Shown here one piece after another: positions 47,187 to 57,503 of a stretch of 64,000 bases of DNA (positions are counted from its first letter, which is position 1; every line of letters begins with the position of its first letter). The stretch lies in assembly GCA_018613055.1 (NCBI GenBank), contig JAGGQZ010000008.1, forward strand, positions 1 through 64,000, in the 5' to 3' direction. Origin of the DNA: Chryseobacterium sp. ISL-80. GTDB taxonomy: Bacteria > Bacillota > Bacilli > Bacillales > Cytobacillaceae. Position numbers and translations under genes: made by a program. Below the pieces are notes generated by a model. It saw nothing but the letters and a program-made list of their open reading frames with translations, ran no database searches and had not been told where the DNA came from.

Positions 47187-49504
47187 TTCTCCGGCTCCCT
47201 TACTTCAGATAAATTCTCAACCCTAACGTCTCCCTCGTAGCCATAAACCTTCATCCCTTTTACTTTACTTTTCCATTGCTTTTCTCCGCTTATTTTTACT
47301 TTAACTTTTAGATAACCCTCATTCATTTCAGTATGGAAATTTGTGATGGAATAATGACCATCTTTATAACCAAGGGAACTTCCATCATCTTCATACAAAC
47401 TGAACTTCCCTTTATCACCAGCATAAACTTCAATCTCAAGGATTTGATTTTCAGTTGTATTTTGAACCTCTGATCCAATAGGAAGAACGGTTCCTTCTTT
47501 TATATAGATTGGGAGCTTATCTAACGCTGCTTCAATTAATACATACTTTCCACCTTGATAGGATTCTTTAGTCCAGTAATCATACCAAACTCCTTCAGGA
47601 AGATAGATAGACCGATGGGTAGTACCTGGCCGTAAAATAGGCGCGATCATGACATTGCTTCCCAATAGGAACTGATCGCTGATATTAAATGTATTTTCAT
47701 CCTCTGGATATTCCATCACAAGAGGACGAACGATTGGAACTCCCGTTTGAGATGACTCATGAAAAAGGGAATATAGATAAGGGAGCCACTTATATCTCAG
47801 CTTGATGTATTTTTTTACTATTTCAGTTGTGTCTTCACCAAAAACCCATGGCTCCTGTCGGATACTGTCCTGTACACTATGATTTCTAAAATAAGGCATG
47901 AAAGCCCCGACCTGTGTCCACCTGATCAACAATTCGGGTGTACAGTCAGAAGAGAAACCGCCAACATCCGCTCCTGTAAAAGCAACCCCTGATATGCCAA
48001 GATTCATGATCATTGGCAGTGACATTTCAAGATGCTCCCAGTGGCTTCGGTTATCTCCCGTCCAGACGGTCGCATATCTTTGGATACCCGCATAACCAGC
48101 ACGGGTCAAAACGAAAGGACGTTTTTCGGGGAGTAGCTCCGAAAGTCCTTCGGCAGTCGCTTTGCTCATATAGAGTCCGTAGGTGTTGTGCATCTCCAAA
48201 TGCGGTTTCAGTTCTCCATCCACATCATGCATCACATCGAGATCCATGGTCTTGCTTTCATTGAAGACAGACGGTTCGTTCATATCATTCCAAATTCCTT
48301 CAATGCCGAGATTGGTATAGAATTTGTGCAAACTTCCCCACCAATTCCTTGCCTCAGAATTCATGAAGTCAGGAAATGCACTCGTTCCAGGCCAGACATC
48401 CCCATAATAAATCTGTCCATCAAGATACTTACAAAATAAGCCCTTGTTTACCCCTTCTGCGTACACAGGATACTGAACATCCTTTTTAACTCCTGGATCT
48501 ACAATTGGCACAACCTTGATCCCGTTATTTAATAAAGTAGAGATCAGATTATCAGGTTTCGGAAAATGATCCTTATCAAAAGTAAATACTCGATAATCCC
48601 TCATATAATGGATGTCGAAAAATATACAATCCAATGGGATACCTTCATTTTTGAAACGATTAGCGACCTCCAGGACCTCTTCTTCTGATCGATAGCTATA
48701 GCGGGACTGATGATATCCAATCGCCCATTTGGGAGGCAGACTCATCTTTCCAGTCAGTTCGGTGTAAAGGGTGGTGATTTCCTTTAAATCTCCACCAGCA
48801 AAAAGGTAGATGTCGAGTTGGCCACCATTGGCACTCATCCTGAATTTATTTGAGTAAGTCTGGGTATCAAATTCGGTTTTAAATGTATTATCAAAGAAAA
48901 GTCCATAAGATCTCTGCTTGTTATGTACAGCAAAATATGGGATGGATTGATACAGCTCGACAGTGTCCTTATTGTGCGGTGCATAAACGTCCGTATTCCA
49001 CATCGACAGTTTCGAACCTCTCTTATTGAGGAATCCAGTCTTTTCCCCAAATCCATAAAAGACATCATCAGTCTCCATCAGTGCATCAAAAAAAACTTCA
49101 CCACTGTTTTTATAAAAAGCTGACGGACTCCCCGATCGGAAGATTGTTCCTTGGTCATTCGATATCTTTATTGTGAAAGGTTCTTTGGTCACCTCAACTT
49201 TTACCGAATCACAGGTGATCATTAATAGGTCATTCGTTTCCTGAAACATTGCCTCATGAGGAACTTGCTTAAGTGACACAGCAATACTCGATGCCGAGTG
49301 TACTGTTCCAAATGGATTTATTATAATCCTAGGAATCTTTTTTTCTGCAAAATAAATCAAAAACTCACCATAGTCATTGGTCCCTGTTAGCATATAATCT
49401 TTCCACGTGAAAAATTTCACTGACCCAACATGTAATTTAGGTTCGCCTTCGATCTTTTCCTGGGTTGGAAGGATAGCAAAACTAGTTGTATCTAACACAT
49501 TCAT
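47165..49504 (-). CDS. GH31 alpha-glucosidase
   Basis: A 779-aa GH31 enzyme: N-terminal beta-sandwich (about 1-250), TIM barrel with nucleophile D407 (GIWNDMNEPSVF) and acid/base D484 (WTGDNRSHW), then two C-terminal beta domains (GVWYDYWTKESYQGG). Lacks a signal peptide, so acts on imported oligosaccharides. With GH13 and the large GH31 it covers alpha-1,4/1,3/1,6 glucosides. 12 bp behind the upstream gene in the operon. Confidence 0.92.
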   Translation of the reverse strand: MNVLDTTSFAILPTQEKIEGEPKLHVGSVKFFTWKDYMLTGTNDYGEFLIYFAEKKIPRIIINPFGTVHSASSIAVSLKQVPHEAMFQETNDLLMITCDSVKVEVTKEPFTIKISNDQGTIFRSGSPSAFYKNSGEVFFDALMETDDVFYGFGEKTGFLNKRGSKLSMWNTDVYAPHNKDTVELYQSIPYFAVHNKQRSYGLFFDNTFKTEFDTQTYSNKFRMSANGGQLDIYLFAGGDLKEITTLYTELTGKMSLPPKWAIGYHQSRYSYRSEEEVLEVANRFKNEGIPLDCIFFDIHYMRDYRVFTFDKDHFPKPDNLISTLLNNGIKVVPIVDPGVKKDVQYPVYAEGVNKGLFCKYLDGQIYYGDVWPGTSAFPDFMNSEARNWWGSLHKFYTNLGIEGIWNDMNEPSVFNESKTMDLDVMHDVDGELKPHLEMHNTYGLYMSKATAEGLSELLPEKRPFVLTRAGYAGIQRYATVWTGDNRSHWEHLEMSLPMIMNLGISGVAFTGADVGGFSSDCTPELLIRWTQVGAFMPYFRNHSVQDSIRQEPWVFGEDTTEIVKKYIKLRYKWLPYLYSLFHESSQTGVPIVRPLVMEYPEDENTFNISDQFLLGSNVMIAPILRPGTTHRSIYLPEGVWYDYWTKESYQGGKYVLIEAALDKLPIYIKEGTVLPIGSEVQNTTENQILEIEVYAGDKGKFSLYEDDGSSLGYKDGHYSITNFHTEMNEGYLKVKVKISGEKQWKSKVKGMKVYGYEGDVRVENLSEVREPEKWKIEIL

Positions 49505-49516
49505 TCCTCCATGTAC

Positions 49517-52500
49517 TCAAGCTTTTTTCTTTCCGTTTACAAAAACAGCTTTTCCTCCTGAGTTAGCTTCATCAGGAAAATAAACATCAAATTCTTCTGT
49601 TGGTCCACTTACTGAAATCGTCCATGTATCCGATTCTTCTATGACATCAACGCCCCATTGATTATTCAGGTGGTCATTGATTCTTTCGGATAATCCATCC
49701 TTTAAATAAATCCTTAATAAAGGTCTCACATAACTGGTAATATTATTAGAAACCCATGAACCTAACTGAAGCGTTTGATCCACATTTGTTAAAATTACAG
49801 CCCCTTCTTTTACGTAAACAGGTATATGATCAAGTGGTGAATCAATCAATTCATAGGCAGGACCAATAATTCTTTTTCCGTTCCAGAAATCAAACCAAGT
49901 TCCTTCAGGGAAATAAACTTTTCTTGAAGTTGCACCTTCTTCTGTTACAGGGGCAACCAATAAAGAAGATCCAAAGTAATATTGGTCGAATACTCCCTCA
50001 CCCCGTTGATCTTCGGGTTTCTCCATAAATAAGGAGCGCATTAATGGAATACCAGTTTCACTAGTTTTTCTTGCTTCGTTCCAAATGTAAGGGAGCAAGT
50101 TCATTCGGACATTGGCATAAAATCTATATCCCTCAATTGCAATCTTTTGATTGGTTCTCTCCGCAACATTCCATGGAGTACGATCCTGATTAAACTCACC
50201 TTTGCTTTCAGCGTGATACTGCATAATTGGACAAAAGGCCGCCATAGCCGCAGATCTGACATACAATTCGGCCGTTGGAATATCACCATTGAATCCCGCT
50301 AAGTCCCAGCCCCAAAATGGAATTCCTGACGTTCCGGAAGTGATACCTGCAGCCAAAGACCGCTTAAAAGCGTCAAAAGTCGATCTTTCATCTCCTGCCC
50401 AATGTGCTGGGAAGTTTTGAGCTCCCATATATCCGGCTCGGCTAAAGGTCATTGCATCTCCGCTTTTAAAGTCATTAGCGAAATGGTAGTACGCCTCTAT
50501 ATAATCATTTGGATACAAGTTGCGCATTTCGTCGCCAGTTTTCCCATCAGCAAACAGCAATTCGTCTCCGAACACGAACTCCCCACCATCTGTTTTGAAG
50601 CCATCCACTCCAATTTCAAGCAAATACTTCCGTTTGCTAAACCACCATTCTTGGGCTTCTTGATTTGAAAAATCCATCAAAAGACTTTCCTTAAACCAGC
50701 CTTCAGGCATCCTGTATGGAGACCCGTCTCTCTTTTTGACAACAAACCCATTTTCCAGCATGTACTTTTCATCTTCATCTTTTTGTGGATGCGTTTGCCT
50801 GTTCAAGTATTTTTTAATCGGAATCTGCCACAGAAGAACTTTCAACCCATTATCATGCAGGTATTCAAACAATCCCTTCGGATCAGGCCATCGTCCCCAT
50901 TCAGGAAACTCCATTTCGTTGTAAGTATGACTTTCTCCATTACCCTTCACCTCATATTGGGCATCATTGAACATGTAATAAGTGGCTTCATCACTCCACT
51001 GTTCGAGGACTAGAACAGTCGCTGGTATCTTATATTTGTTTGTTTTCTCAACTTCTGAACGGGTCAAACTATCCCTATCCCAGTTATTACTCGACATCCA
51101 GGGCCCAAACGCCCAAACAGGTGGTAATACTGGTTTGCCAGTTTTCGAAGTAAAGGATTCAATCACTTCCTTCGGTGTCCCTAAAAATGCGGTAAGGGAG
51201 GTGCTTTGTTGTTTTTCTGACATCCTTATCTTAATAGACATGGCATCCTTCAATGAGTGAGCGATGTCAAAATGGGTGTACCTGTTGGTATTAACCACCA
51301 AGCCATATCCCAGTGAACTGATGTAAAAAGGAACAGGCATATAAGTCCTTGTACCTTGGTCTCGATACTGGTTATAAACATAGCAATCAATGATATTCCC
51401 TCGCTGCTCAACAGCGTTGTATCTCTCACCGAATCCATAAAAGCTTTCGTTCACCGGTGTATACAAATTTAGCTTTAAGTCTCTGATAAGCTGGTTTTCA
51501 TCAGTCGTACATTCAATAAAAGAAAGGAAATCGTGTGACTTTAAAAGTGTTTTGTTGGCATCTTTCATGCAAATAAAAAATGGATCTAACTGCAGGTCAA
51601 CAGTAAATTCTTGGTTCATGGATCTAAGGGTAAGAGCTTCATATTCTTCCTGGAGGAATTCTTGATTAATATTAGAATCAATATTGATATAAAACTGGTC
51701 ATCATTGAAGCCCAAATTGATCTGTAATGAAAAACCATCCTCATCTTTCGCTAACAAGACTGCTTCACTCTCAGCCTTTTCAAATAAGCGGAATTCATTT
51801 AGTACCCGGCGTTTTAGAGGTGTGATTGGAAACCGCTCTGATTGCACCTTAAGGCCCTCGCCTTTATAAGCGGAGAATTGATAACTGAATTCCTCTTCCT
51901 GGGTCAGGGGTTCGATAGTTCCAGTCCAAATGTAAACTTTTTTATCCTCAAGATATTTTCTGGTCAACTCTTTTGTCTTTACGGTTTCACCGCTAGCTGA
52001 GTATAAAGTTAATAAAACCGAATCTACTTCGCCTTCAGGCCATACCTGGCATGCTACTGTTATTGGCTCTTCGGTTGTCGGCTCATGTGGACTGCGTTCT
52101 GTAAGCTGCGGTTCGTAAATGTTATGATTGCCATATGGTGTATGCATAATTTTGTACTCTTCTATTGAATCAACCTTATAGTGTTCTATCATTTCAATAA
52201 TCACTTTTCCAAGCTCGGATTCCTCTGTCGACTCTTCTTCAATCAATCTTTTTGCCAAATTTAAATAGGTATTCGCTTTTTCATAGTTGCCTTTTTCCAA
52301 AAAATATAATGACAAAAGCGCGGTAGCTGAAGAAGATTCTTTCTTACCTTCAATCGTTTTTAGTGCCCCTGTATTATTTACTAACTGCCTTTCGATTTGA
52401 CCAACTGCTTCTACCACAATTAAGTCCTCCGGAGAAAACAATCCATATGGCATAACTGCAGTAAGCATATCCAATGAAATTTGCCGTTCATTCACTGCAT

Positions 52501-52921
52501 TAAGCAACATACCCCCAGAAAGTAGAGTGCCAAAGACAAAATCTCTGATTTCTGTGATTGTTTTTTGAAGTTCATATTGCTGGAGATTATTTTTGGATTG
52601 AGTTAATGCCGCATATACCATTGCAATGTTCGAAACATGAATATCTTTTTTGCCGTCTCCCCAAATACGTTCAAAAGGTTTTCTCCAATTTTCCTGGAGA
52701 AACGTTAAATAAGGTTGAACATTAACTTCTTTCATGCTCTCTCTATTCGTCCCTTTTAAATGGTTCTGCACATTCCATAGCCAGGTAGCAATAAGGTATA
52801 TACTGTCTTTATCAAGCTGAGGTTTATAATTAAGAAGAATTCTTTCCGAGGATGGATAATCATTATTTAACTGGTATACATGAGCTTTAAGCAGCTTGCT
52901 GTACATTGCTTTTGAATCCAT
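49517..52921 (-). CDS. large GH31 glycosidase with GH15-like N-terminal module (1134 aa)
   Basis: Residues about 610-960 form a GH31 barrel: nucleophile D near 776 (GVDGFKTDGGEFVFGDE) and acid/base D near 843 (HWAGDERSTF), with C-terminal beta domains after it. The first about 270 residues are helical and resemble part of an (alpha/alpha)6 GH15-like glucoamylase toroid (ISNIAMVYAALTQS-like, RQISLDMLTAVMPYGLFSPEDL, ATALLSLYFLEKGNYEKA). They are followed by a beta-sandwich (290-400). Normal GH31 proteins have 650-800 aa, so this is a fusion. Whether the helical part is catalytic is doubtful. No signal peptide. Substrate probably isomalto- or branched alpha-glucan fragments. Confidence 0.88.
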   Translation of the reverse strand: MDSKAMYSKLLKAHVYQLNNDYPSSERILLNYKPQLDKDSIYLIATWLWNVQNHLKGTNRESMKEVNVQPYLTFLQENWRKPFERIWGDGKKDIHVSNIAMVYAALTQSKNNLQQYELQKTITEIRDFVFGTLLSGGMLLNAVNERQISLDMLTAVMPYGLFSPEDLIVVEAVGQIERQLVNNTGALKTIEGKKESSSATALLSLYFLEKGNYEKANTYLNLAKRLIEEESTEESELGKVIIEMIEHYKVDSIEEYKIMHTPYGNHNIYEPQLTERSPHEPTTEEPITVACQVWPEGEVDSVLLTLYSASGETVKTKELTRKYLEDKKVYIWTGTIEPLTQEEEFSYQFSAYKGEGLKVQSERFPITPLKRRVLNEFRLFEKAESEAVLLAKDEDGFSLQINLGFNDDQFYINIDSNINQEFLQEEYEALTLRSMNQEFTVDLQLDPFFICMKDANKTLLKSHDFLSFIECTTDENQLIRDLKLNLYTPVNESFYGFGERYNAVEQRGNIIDCYVYNQYRDQGTRTYMPVPFYISSLGYGLVVNTNRYTHFDIAHSLKDAMSIKIRMSEKQQSTSLTAFLGTPKEVIESFTSKTGKPVLPPVWAFGPWMSSNNWDRDSLTRSEVEKTNKYKIPATVLVLEQWSDEATYYMFNDAQYEVKGNGESHTYNEMEFPEWGRWPDPKGLFEYLHDNGLKVLLWQIPIKKYLNRQTHPQKDEDEKYMLENGFVVKKRDGSPYRMPEGWFKESLLMDFSNQEAQEWWFSKRKYLLEIGVDGFKTDGGEFVFGDELLFADGKTGDEMRNLYPNDYIEAYYHFANDFKSGDAMTFSRAGYMGAQNFPAHWAGDERSTFDAFKRSLAAGITSGTSGIPFWGWDLAGFNGDIPTAELYVRSAAMAAFCPIMQYHAESKGEFNQDRTPWNVAERTNQKIAIEGYRFYANVRMNLLPYIWNEARKTSETGIPLMRSLFMEKPEDQRGEGVFDQYYFGSSLLVAPVTEEGATSRKVYFPEGTWFDFWNGKRIIGPAYELIDSPLDHIPVYVKEGAVILTNVDQTLQLGSWVSNNITSYVRPLLRIYLKDGLSERINDHLNNQWGVDVIEESDTWTISVSGPTEEFDVYFPDEANSGGKAVFVNGKKKA

Positions 52922-52987
52922 ATGTCTCTCCCCTTATGTTAGAAGAGAAGGATATGAGGATGCCTCGATATCCTTCCCCAAATTTGA

Positions 52988-54262
52988 TTACTTCAGCTTC
53001 TCTAATTCTCCCTGCATAACTTTCAATGCCTCTTCTGGACTCTTTTTACCATTCACCACATTTTCTAGTTCCTTTGTGATCAGGTCACTCATTTTACTCC
53101 AATCTTCAATTACTGGAGGTAAAACAAGCGTATCCATAGCTTCAAAAATAACTTCCCTGCTTTCTGGAGGAGTTTGTTCCAGGTAAGGCTTTAAGATTTC
53201 TTCATTTGTTATGGCTGGAAGTTCCCATGAACTTGCAATACGAATTTCTGCCGCTTCGTCACTAGCGCTCATGAAGCGTGCAAATTTATAAGCAGCGTTT
53301 TGAGCATCTGAGTCCTTTGAAACTGCTAATCCATTTGCGAAGAAGTGATGAGCCTTTTGTGTATTGCCTGCTTCAAGTGCAATATCCCATTTGAATGGTG
53401 CATCTTTGAAAGCGGATAGCATCCAGATTCCAGTATGCAAGATTCCGATTTGACCGTTCTTAAACAAGTCTTCTGGTGACTGGCCAGATAGATCTCCTAC
53501 GGAAGGAGTAACTTTGTATTTGTTTACCTTATCAACCATATATTGAAGAGCCTCTGCATTTTCAGGGCTATCAATTGTTACTTCTGATTTATCCTCATTG
53601 AATACAGATCCCCCATTTTGCGCAATCACTTTATAGAATTCATGGAACTGAATCGGTGCATAAGTACCCCAAACTTTTTCATCCTTGTTCGTGATTTTCT
53701 GAGCTGCTGCTAATTCATCTTCCCATGTCCATTCTGCAGTTGGATAATCCACTTTTGCTTTATCAAACAAATCTTTATTGTAGAAAGTAACAACGTTTGA
53801 GAAGCTTTCCACCATTCCATATTGCTTTCCTTCGTATTGATAAGCTTTATATGCTTCTTGGTTTAATTTAGATGGATCAAAGTCTTTATCTTCTTCAATG
53901 TATTTAGATAGGTCCGCTAAAGCTCCCTTTGAAGCATAACTAACAAAGTTTTCATAGTTAAGCTCGAATACATCCGGTGCTTTTCCGCCAGCAATCATGG
54001 TTTGCAGCTTTGTGAAATAATCATCATAAGCAGCAATCTCATAATCTACTTTTACGTTAGGGTTTTGCTTTTCAAAAGCACTGATCATATCCTGAAGGTC
54101 TTTTTCATGGTCAGTACCTGGTGAAAAAGTAAAGTAATTGATTGTTACCTTTTCATCTTTGTTAGCTCCAGAGCTTTTTTCCGAATCAGAACATCCTGCC
54201 AATACAGTAAAAGTAAGCATAAATAATAGTACGATAGTCGAAACAAACTTTTTCTGAGTCAT
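52988..54262 (-). CDS. ABC transporter sugar-binding lipoprotein
   Basis: A 424-aa extracellular solute-binding protein family 1. Lipoprotein signal with lipobox LAGC (Cys24), then NYFTFSPGTDHEKDLQDMISAFEKQNPNVKVDYEIAAYDDYFTKLQTMIAGGKAPDVFELN, the usual sugar-binding start. Captures alpha-glucosides at the membrane for the two permeases. The ATPase is not encoded here; such systems normally share the host MsmX-type ATPase. Confidence 0.93.
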   Translation of the reverse strand: MTQKKFVSTIVLLFMLTFTVLAGCSDSEKSSGANKDEKVTINYFTFSPGTDHEKDLQDMISAFEKQNPNVKVDYEIAAYDDYFTKLQTMIAGGKAPDVFELNYENFVSYASKGALADLSKYIEEDKDFDPSKLNQEAYKAYQYEGKQYGMVESFSNVVTFYNKDLFDKAKVDYPTAEWTWEDELAAAQKITNKDEKVWGTYAPIQFHEFYKVIAQNGGSVFNEDKSEVTIDSPENAEALQYMVDKVNKYKVTPSVGDLSGQSPEDLFKNGQIGILHTGIWMLSAFKDAPFKWDIALEAGNTQKAHHFFANGLAVSKDSDAQNAAYKFARFMSASDEAAEIRIASSWELPAITNEEILKPYLEQTPPESREVIFEAMDTLVLPPVIEDWSKMSDLITKELENVVNGKKSPEEALKVMQGELEKLK

Positions 54263-54277
54263 CTTAATTCCCCCTTA

Positions 54278-55159
54278 TTATTCTTTCATTCCACTCATTG
54301 TCATTCCTTGAATAAAGTACTTTTGCGCAAATAGATAGACTGCAAGTATTGGCAGAACACTAATGACTACACCTGCCATCATCATGTTCCAATTCGTTTC
54401 CCACCTCCCTTGCAGAAGAGATAATCCTAGCGGCAAAGTAGCAAAGCTTTTATCATTAATTACAATAAGTGGCCATAAGTAATTGTTCCAAGATTGCATG
54501 AATGAAAAGATTCCTAAAGTCGCGAGTGTTGGTTTTGACAATGGTATGATTACACGCCAAAATATTGAAAAATGGTTTGCACCATCCATGAATGCAGCTT
54601 CTTCAAGTTCTTTCGGAATTGACAAGAATGCCTGCCTTAATAAAAAGGTTCCAAAAACGCTAAACAATCCAGGGACGATCAATGCTTGATATGTATCAAG
54701 CCAGCCAAAGTTTTTCATTAAGATAAACTGTGGAATCATCGTGACCTGTGCCGGAACCATCATAGTGGCTAGGTATAACAGGAAAAGTTTATCCCTGCCC
54801 CAAAATTGCATCCTGGCAAACGCATATGCGGCCATTGAACATAAAAGCAATTGGCCCAAAGTGGTCAGAACGGCTACTAACAAGGAATTCCCCAAAAAGT
54901 GAAGCATCGGGAATGCACCAGTCACATCTTTATAATTTTGGAAGGTTGCATGATCAGGGATAAATTGTGGTGGAAAGACCATTGTTGCTCCTTGATTCTT
55001 TAATGAAGTAGAAATCATCCATAGAAAAGGAAGCAGCATGGCGATTGCACCTAAGATTAAAACGATGTACAGTAAACCTTTTTTAAATATTCTAAGACTT
55101 GTAAGTTGATAGTCTTTCTGAAGGACAGTTGATTGTTTTGTAACCGTATTCATTTCCAT
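54278..55159 (-). CDS. carbohydrate ABC transporter permease, MalG type
   Basis: About 293 aa from ATG 55159 (MEMNTVTKQSTVLQ). Six transmembrane helices and the EAA loop (KELEEAAFMDGANHFSIFWRVIIPLSKPTL) that contacts the ATPase. Its start is 2 bp behind the partner permease gene. It works with the MalF-type protein and binding lipoprotein in alpha-glucoside import. Confidence 0.92.
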   Translation of the reverse strand: MEMNTVTKQSTVLQKDYQLTSLRIFKKGLLYIVLILGAIAMLLPFLWMISTSLKNQGATMVFPPQFIPDHATFQNYKDVTGAFPMLHFLGNSLLVAVLTTLGQLLLCSMAAYAFARMQFWGRDKLFLLYLATMMVPAQVTMIPQFILMKNFGWLDTYQALIVPGLFSVFGTFLLRQAFLSIPKELEEAAFMDGANHFSIFWRVIIPLSKPTLATLGIFSFMQSWNNYLWPLIVINDKSFATLPLGLSLLQGRWETNWNMMMAGVVISVLPILAVYLFAQKYFIQGMTMSGMKE

Positions 55160-55161
55160 GT

Positions 55162-56037
55162 TCAATCCGCCCACCTTTTCTGCATTTTCATCTGGATCAA
55201 TGTAATCACAAATATGACGATGAATAAAATCCATGACATTGCGGAAGCGTAGCCCATTTCAAAATACCGGAAAGCGTGATTGTATATGTTTTGAACTAGA
55301 ACATTTGTAGCTCCGCCTGGGCCTCCTTCAGTCATAATCATGACCTGGTCAAAAACTTGGAATGAGTTAATCAAAGAAATGATGGTTACAAAAAATGTCG
55401 TAGGTGTCAAAAGCGGGAGGGTGATATTCCAGAATTTCTTCCAGGAATTTGCCCCATCGATATCTGCGGCTTCGTAGTAGGAGGTTGAAATATTTTGTAG
55501 GCCGCCCAAGAAGAGTACCATAACAAATCCAATGTCTTTCCAGACACTTGTGATGATGATAGCTGGCATTGCTAGACTTTCATCCTGGAGCCAATTCAGC
55601 CCCTCAATACCAACAAATGATAAGAAGTAATTTATTAATCCGTAACTAGGGTTAAACAGCCATTTCCAGACAAGAGATACGGCAACCCAGGATGTCACGA
55701 CTGGTAAAAAATACGCTGCTCTGAAGAATGCTCTTAATTTTACTTTTCGATTAAGCAGCAAAGCACAAGCTAATCCAAAAATCATTACTAAGGGTAAATA
55801 TCCAATAATGAAAGTTACCGTGTGGGTAAACGCTGCCCAAAATTCTTTGTCAACAATTAGCTGTTTGTAATTATCAATACCCACGAATTCCATAGTGGAT
55901 ATTAGGTCCCAGTTCGTAAAGCTGATGGCTAATGATGATAAAAGTGGGAAAACGATAAAAGTCAAGAAACCTATTAAATTGGGCAAAAGGAACACAGCTA
56001 CCCAAAAAGCTGTCTTTTTCTTTGTCATACCAACCAT
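55162..56037 (-). CDS. carbohydrate ABC transporter permease, MalF type
   Basis: A 291-aa protein with six transmembrane helices (first: FWVAVFLLPNLIGFLTFIVFPLL) and EAA loop (TSYYEAADIDGANSWKKFWNITLPLLTPT). Follows the ROK regulator by 9 bp in the same operon. Confidence 0.92.
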   Translation of the reverse strand: MVGMTKKKTAFWVAVFLLPNLIGFLTFIVFPLLSSLAISFTNWDLISTMEFVGIDNYKQLIVDKEFWAAFTHTVTFIIGYLPLVMIFGLACALLLNRKVKLRAFFRAAYFLPVVTSWVAVSLVWKWLFNPSYGLINYFLSFVGIEGLNWLQDESLAMPAIIITSVWKDIGFVMVLFLGGLQNISTSYYEAADIDGANSWKKFWNITLPLLTPTTFFVTIISLINSFQVFDQVMIMTEGGPGGATNVLVQNIYNHAFRYFEMGYASAMSWILFIVIFVITLIQMKMQKRWAD

Positions 56038-56046
56038 GTTCTCACC

Positions 56047-57267
56047 TCAATTTAATATAGATTTAGATTCTTCATAAATCGGAGCCTGGAACAAATGAGT
56101 GATTGCAAGTAAAGCTGCCCCTTTTAGCCATGAATCATCTCCCAGTTCTGTTGGCCTGATTTCTGTTTGGATATTTGCTGCAGAGAAAAAGTTCACCCTT
56201 GCAATATCTACAGCTGCATCCAGGAATAAGTGCTTGTATTTCATCCCTTCTCCAATAAGCAAAATTGTATGGGGATTAAGTGCGTTAATTGCATTTAGTA
56301 TTCCGTATCCCAGGTTTTCACCAAATGATTTCATCAGTTCTATTGCAAGAACGTCACCTTTTTCTGCTGCAGTGGATACTTCTTCGAATGAAAAATCTTC
56401 AATGATTGTTTCAGGATAGCTTTCTTTTATTTCACTGCCACGGTTAAATAGAAAGAATTCAGATGCATACATTTCAAGGCAACCTTTTTGTCCGCAGTGA
56501 CATGGATACCCGCCAATTTTCATTACCGTATGGCCAAACTCACCAGCTCCCCCGGATTCTCCGTAATAAATTTTCTTATCGACCACGAGGGACATACCTA
56601 ATCCGGCACCAACAGAGATACAGATGAAGTTTGATAGGTCTTTTCCTTCTCCGTACCATAATTCTGCCATTGTGTAAGCGTTGACATTTTTATCAATGAA
56701 TACTGGAATATTGTTCAGCTGCTCGCTTAACAATTGACATAAAGGTACGTTCTCCCATCCCAGCATTGAAGATCTAACAATCGTACCTTCCTGGCGGTTG
56801 ATTAATCCAGAAGCAGCAATTCCAATACCCATAAGTTGCTCCATTGGCTTATCAGCCGCTTGTAAAAGCTCCTTAATACCACGAGCAATCATTTCTACAA
56901 CATCCTGGATATTATCAAACCTGTTAAACTTCTTTTCTACTAAATCCAAAATATTAGCATTTAGATTGGTTAAAGCAAATAGAACTCTTTTCTCCTCAAT
57001 CTTTACACCTACTGTATAGCCGTAATCCGCATTAAACTCCAGCAGTACAGGCCTTCTTCCACCAGTGGATGTAGCAACACCAACTTCTCTTACCAAATCA
57101 ATGGCCATTAGTTCATCCACAATGTAAGTGATTGTAGACAAACTCATTTTGGTGATTTTAGAAACATCAGACCTGCTAATCCTGCCTGATTTCCTAATTA
57201 AGTTAATTACTATGGAACGGTTAATTTCTTTGATTAGATCCTTACTTCCTTTTCTAAGTCCATTCAT
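56047..57267 (-). CDS. ROK-family transcriptional repressor of the alpha-glucoside operon
   Basis: About 406 aa. N-terminal winged HTH (NLIRKSGRISRSDVSKITKMSLSTITYIVDELM) plus a ROK sugar-kinase-like domain (FICISVGAGLGMSLVVDKKIYYGESGGAGEFGHTV) with zinc cluster CHCGQKGCLE: a XylR/NagC-type regulator that leaves DNA when the sugar ligand binds. First gene of the operon, preceded by a 31-bp near-perfect palindrome (57302-57332), so autoregulated. ATG 57267 fits GGAG better than ATG 57282. Confidence 0.9.
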   Translation of the reverse strand: MNGLRKGSKDLIKEINRSIVINLIRKSGRISRSDVSKITKMSLSTITYIVDELMAIDLVREVGVATSTGGRRPVLLEFNADYGYTVGVKIEEKRVLFALTNLNANILDLVEKKFNRFDNIQDVVEMIARGIKELLQAADKPMEQLMGIGIAASGLINRQEGTIVRSSMLGWENVPLCQLLSEQLNNIPVFIDKNVNAYTMAELWYGEGKDLSNFICISVGAGLGMSLVVDKKIYYGESGGAGEFGHTVMKIGGYPCHCGQKGCLEMYASEFFLFNRGSEIKESYPETIIEDFSFEEVSTAAEKGDVLAIELMKSFGENLGYGILNAINALNPHTILLIGEGMKYKHLFLDAAVDIARVNFFSAANIQTEIRPTELGDDSWLKGAALLAITHLFQAPIYEESKSILN

Positions 57268-57301
57268 ATAATCCATCTCCATAATTTACTAATTAAAGAG
57301 T

Positions 57302-57332
57302 AACTTACTTTCTTCATTGAAGCAAGTAAGTT
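57302..57332. promoter_or_regulatory. 31-bp palindrome, operator of the ROK regulator
   Basis: AACTTACTT (57302-57310) mirrored by AAGTAAGTT (57324-57332), with CTTCA/TGAAG inside and only the two positions between arm and inner repeat unpaired. It lies 35-65 bp before the regulator start. From 57333 to 57471 only AT-rich promoter DNA is seen. Confidence 0.75.
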
Positions 57333-57471
57333 TTTTCAATATTTTTCGACAATTTTGTGTAAAAAAATAGACTGTTGGTTTACAGTCTGTCTGTTCCTTT
57401 TATTAACATTTTCATCTGATAGTATTAGAAGGTCAGCCTCTTAATATCAAATTATCACTTCCTTTCTTGCA

Positions 57472-57503
57472 TAAAAAAATAAGCCTTACAAAATAAGGCT
57501 TAT
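57472..57503. terminator. terminator of the 57500 gene
   Basis: A-run, AATAAGCCTTA-CAAA-TAAGGCTTATT hairpin; the stop of the leftward gene 57500-58201 lies in it. Confidence 0.75.
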
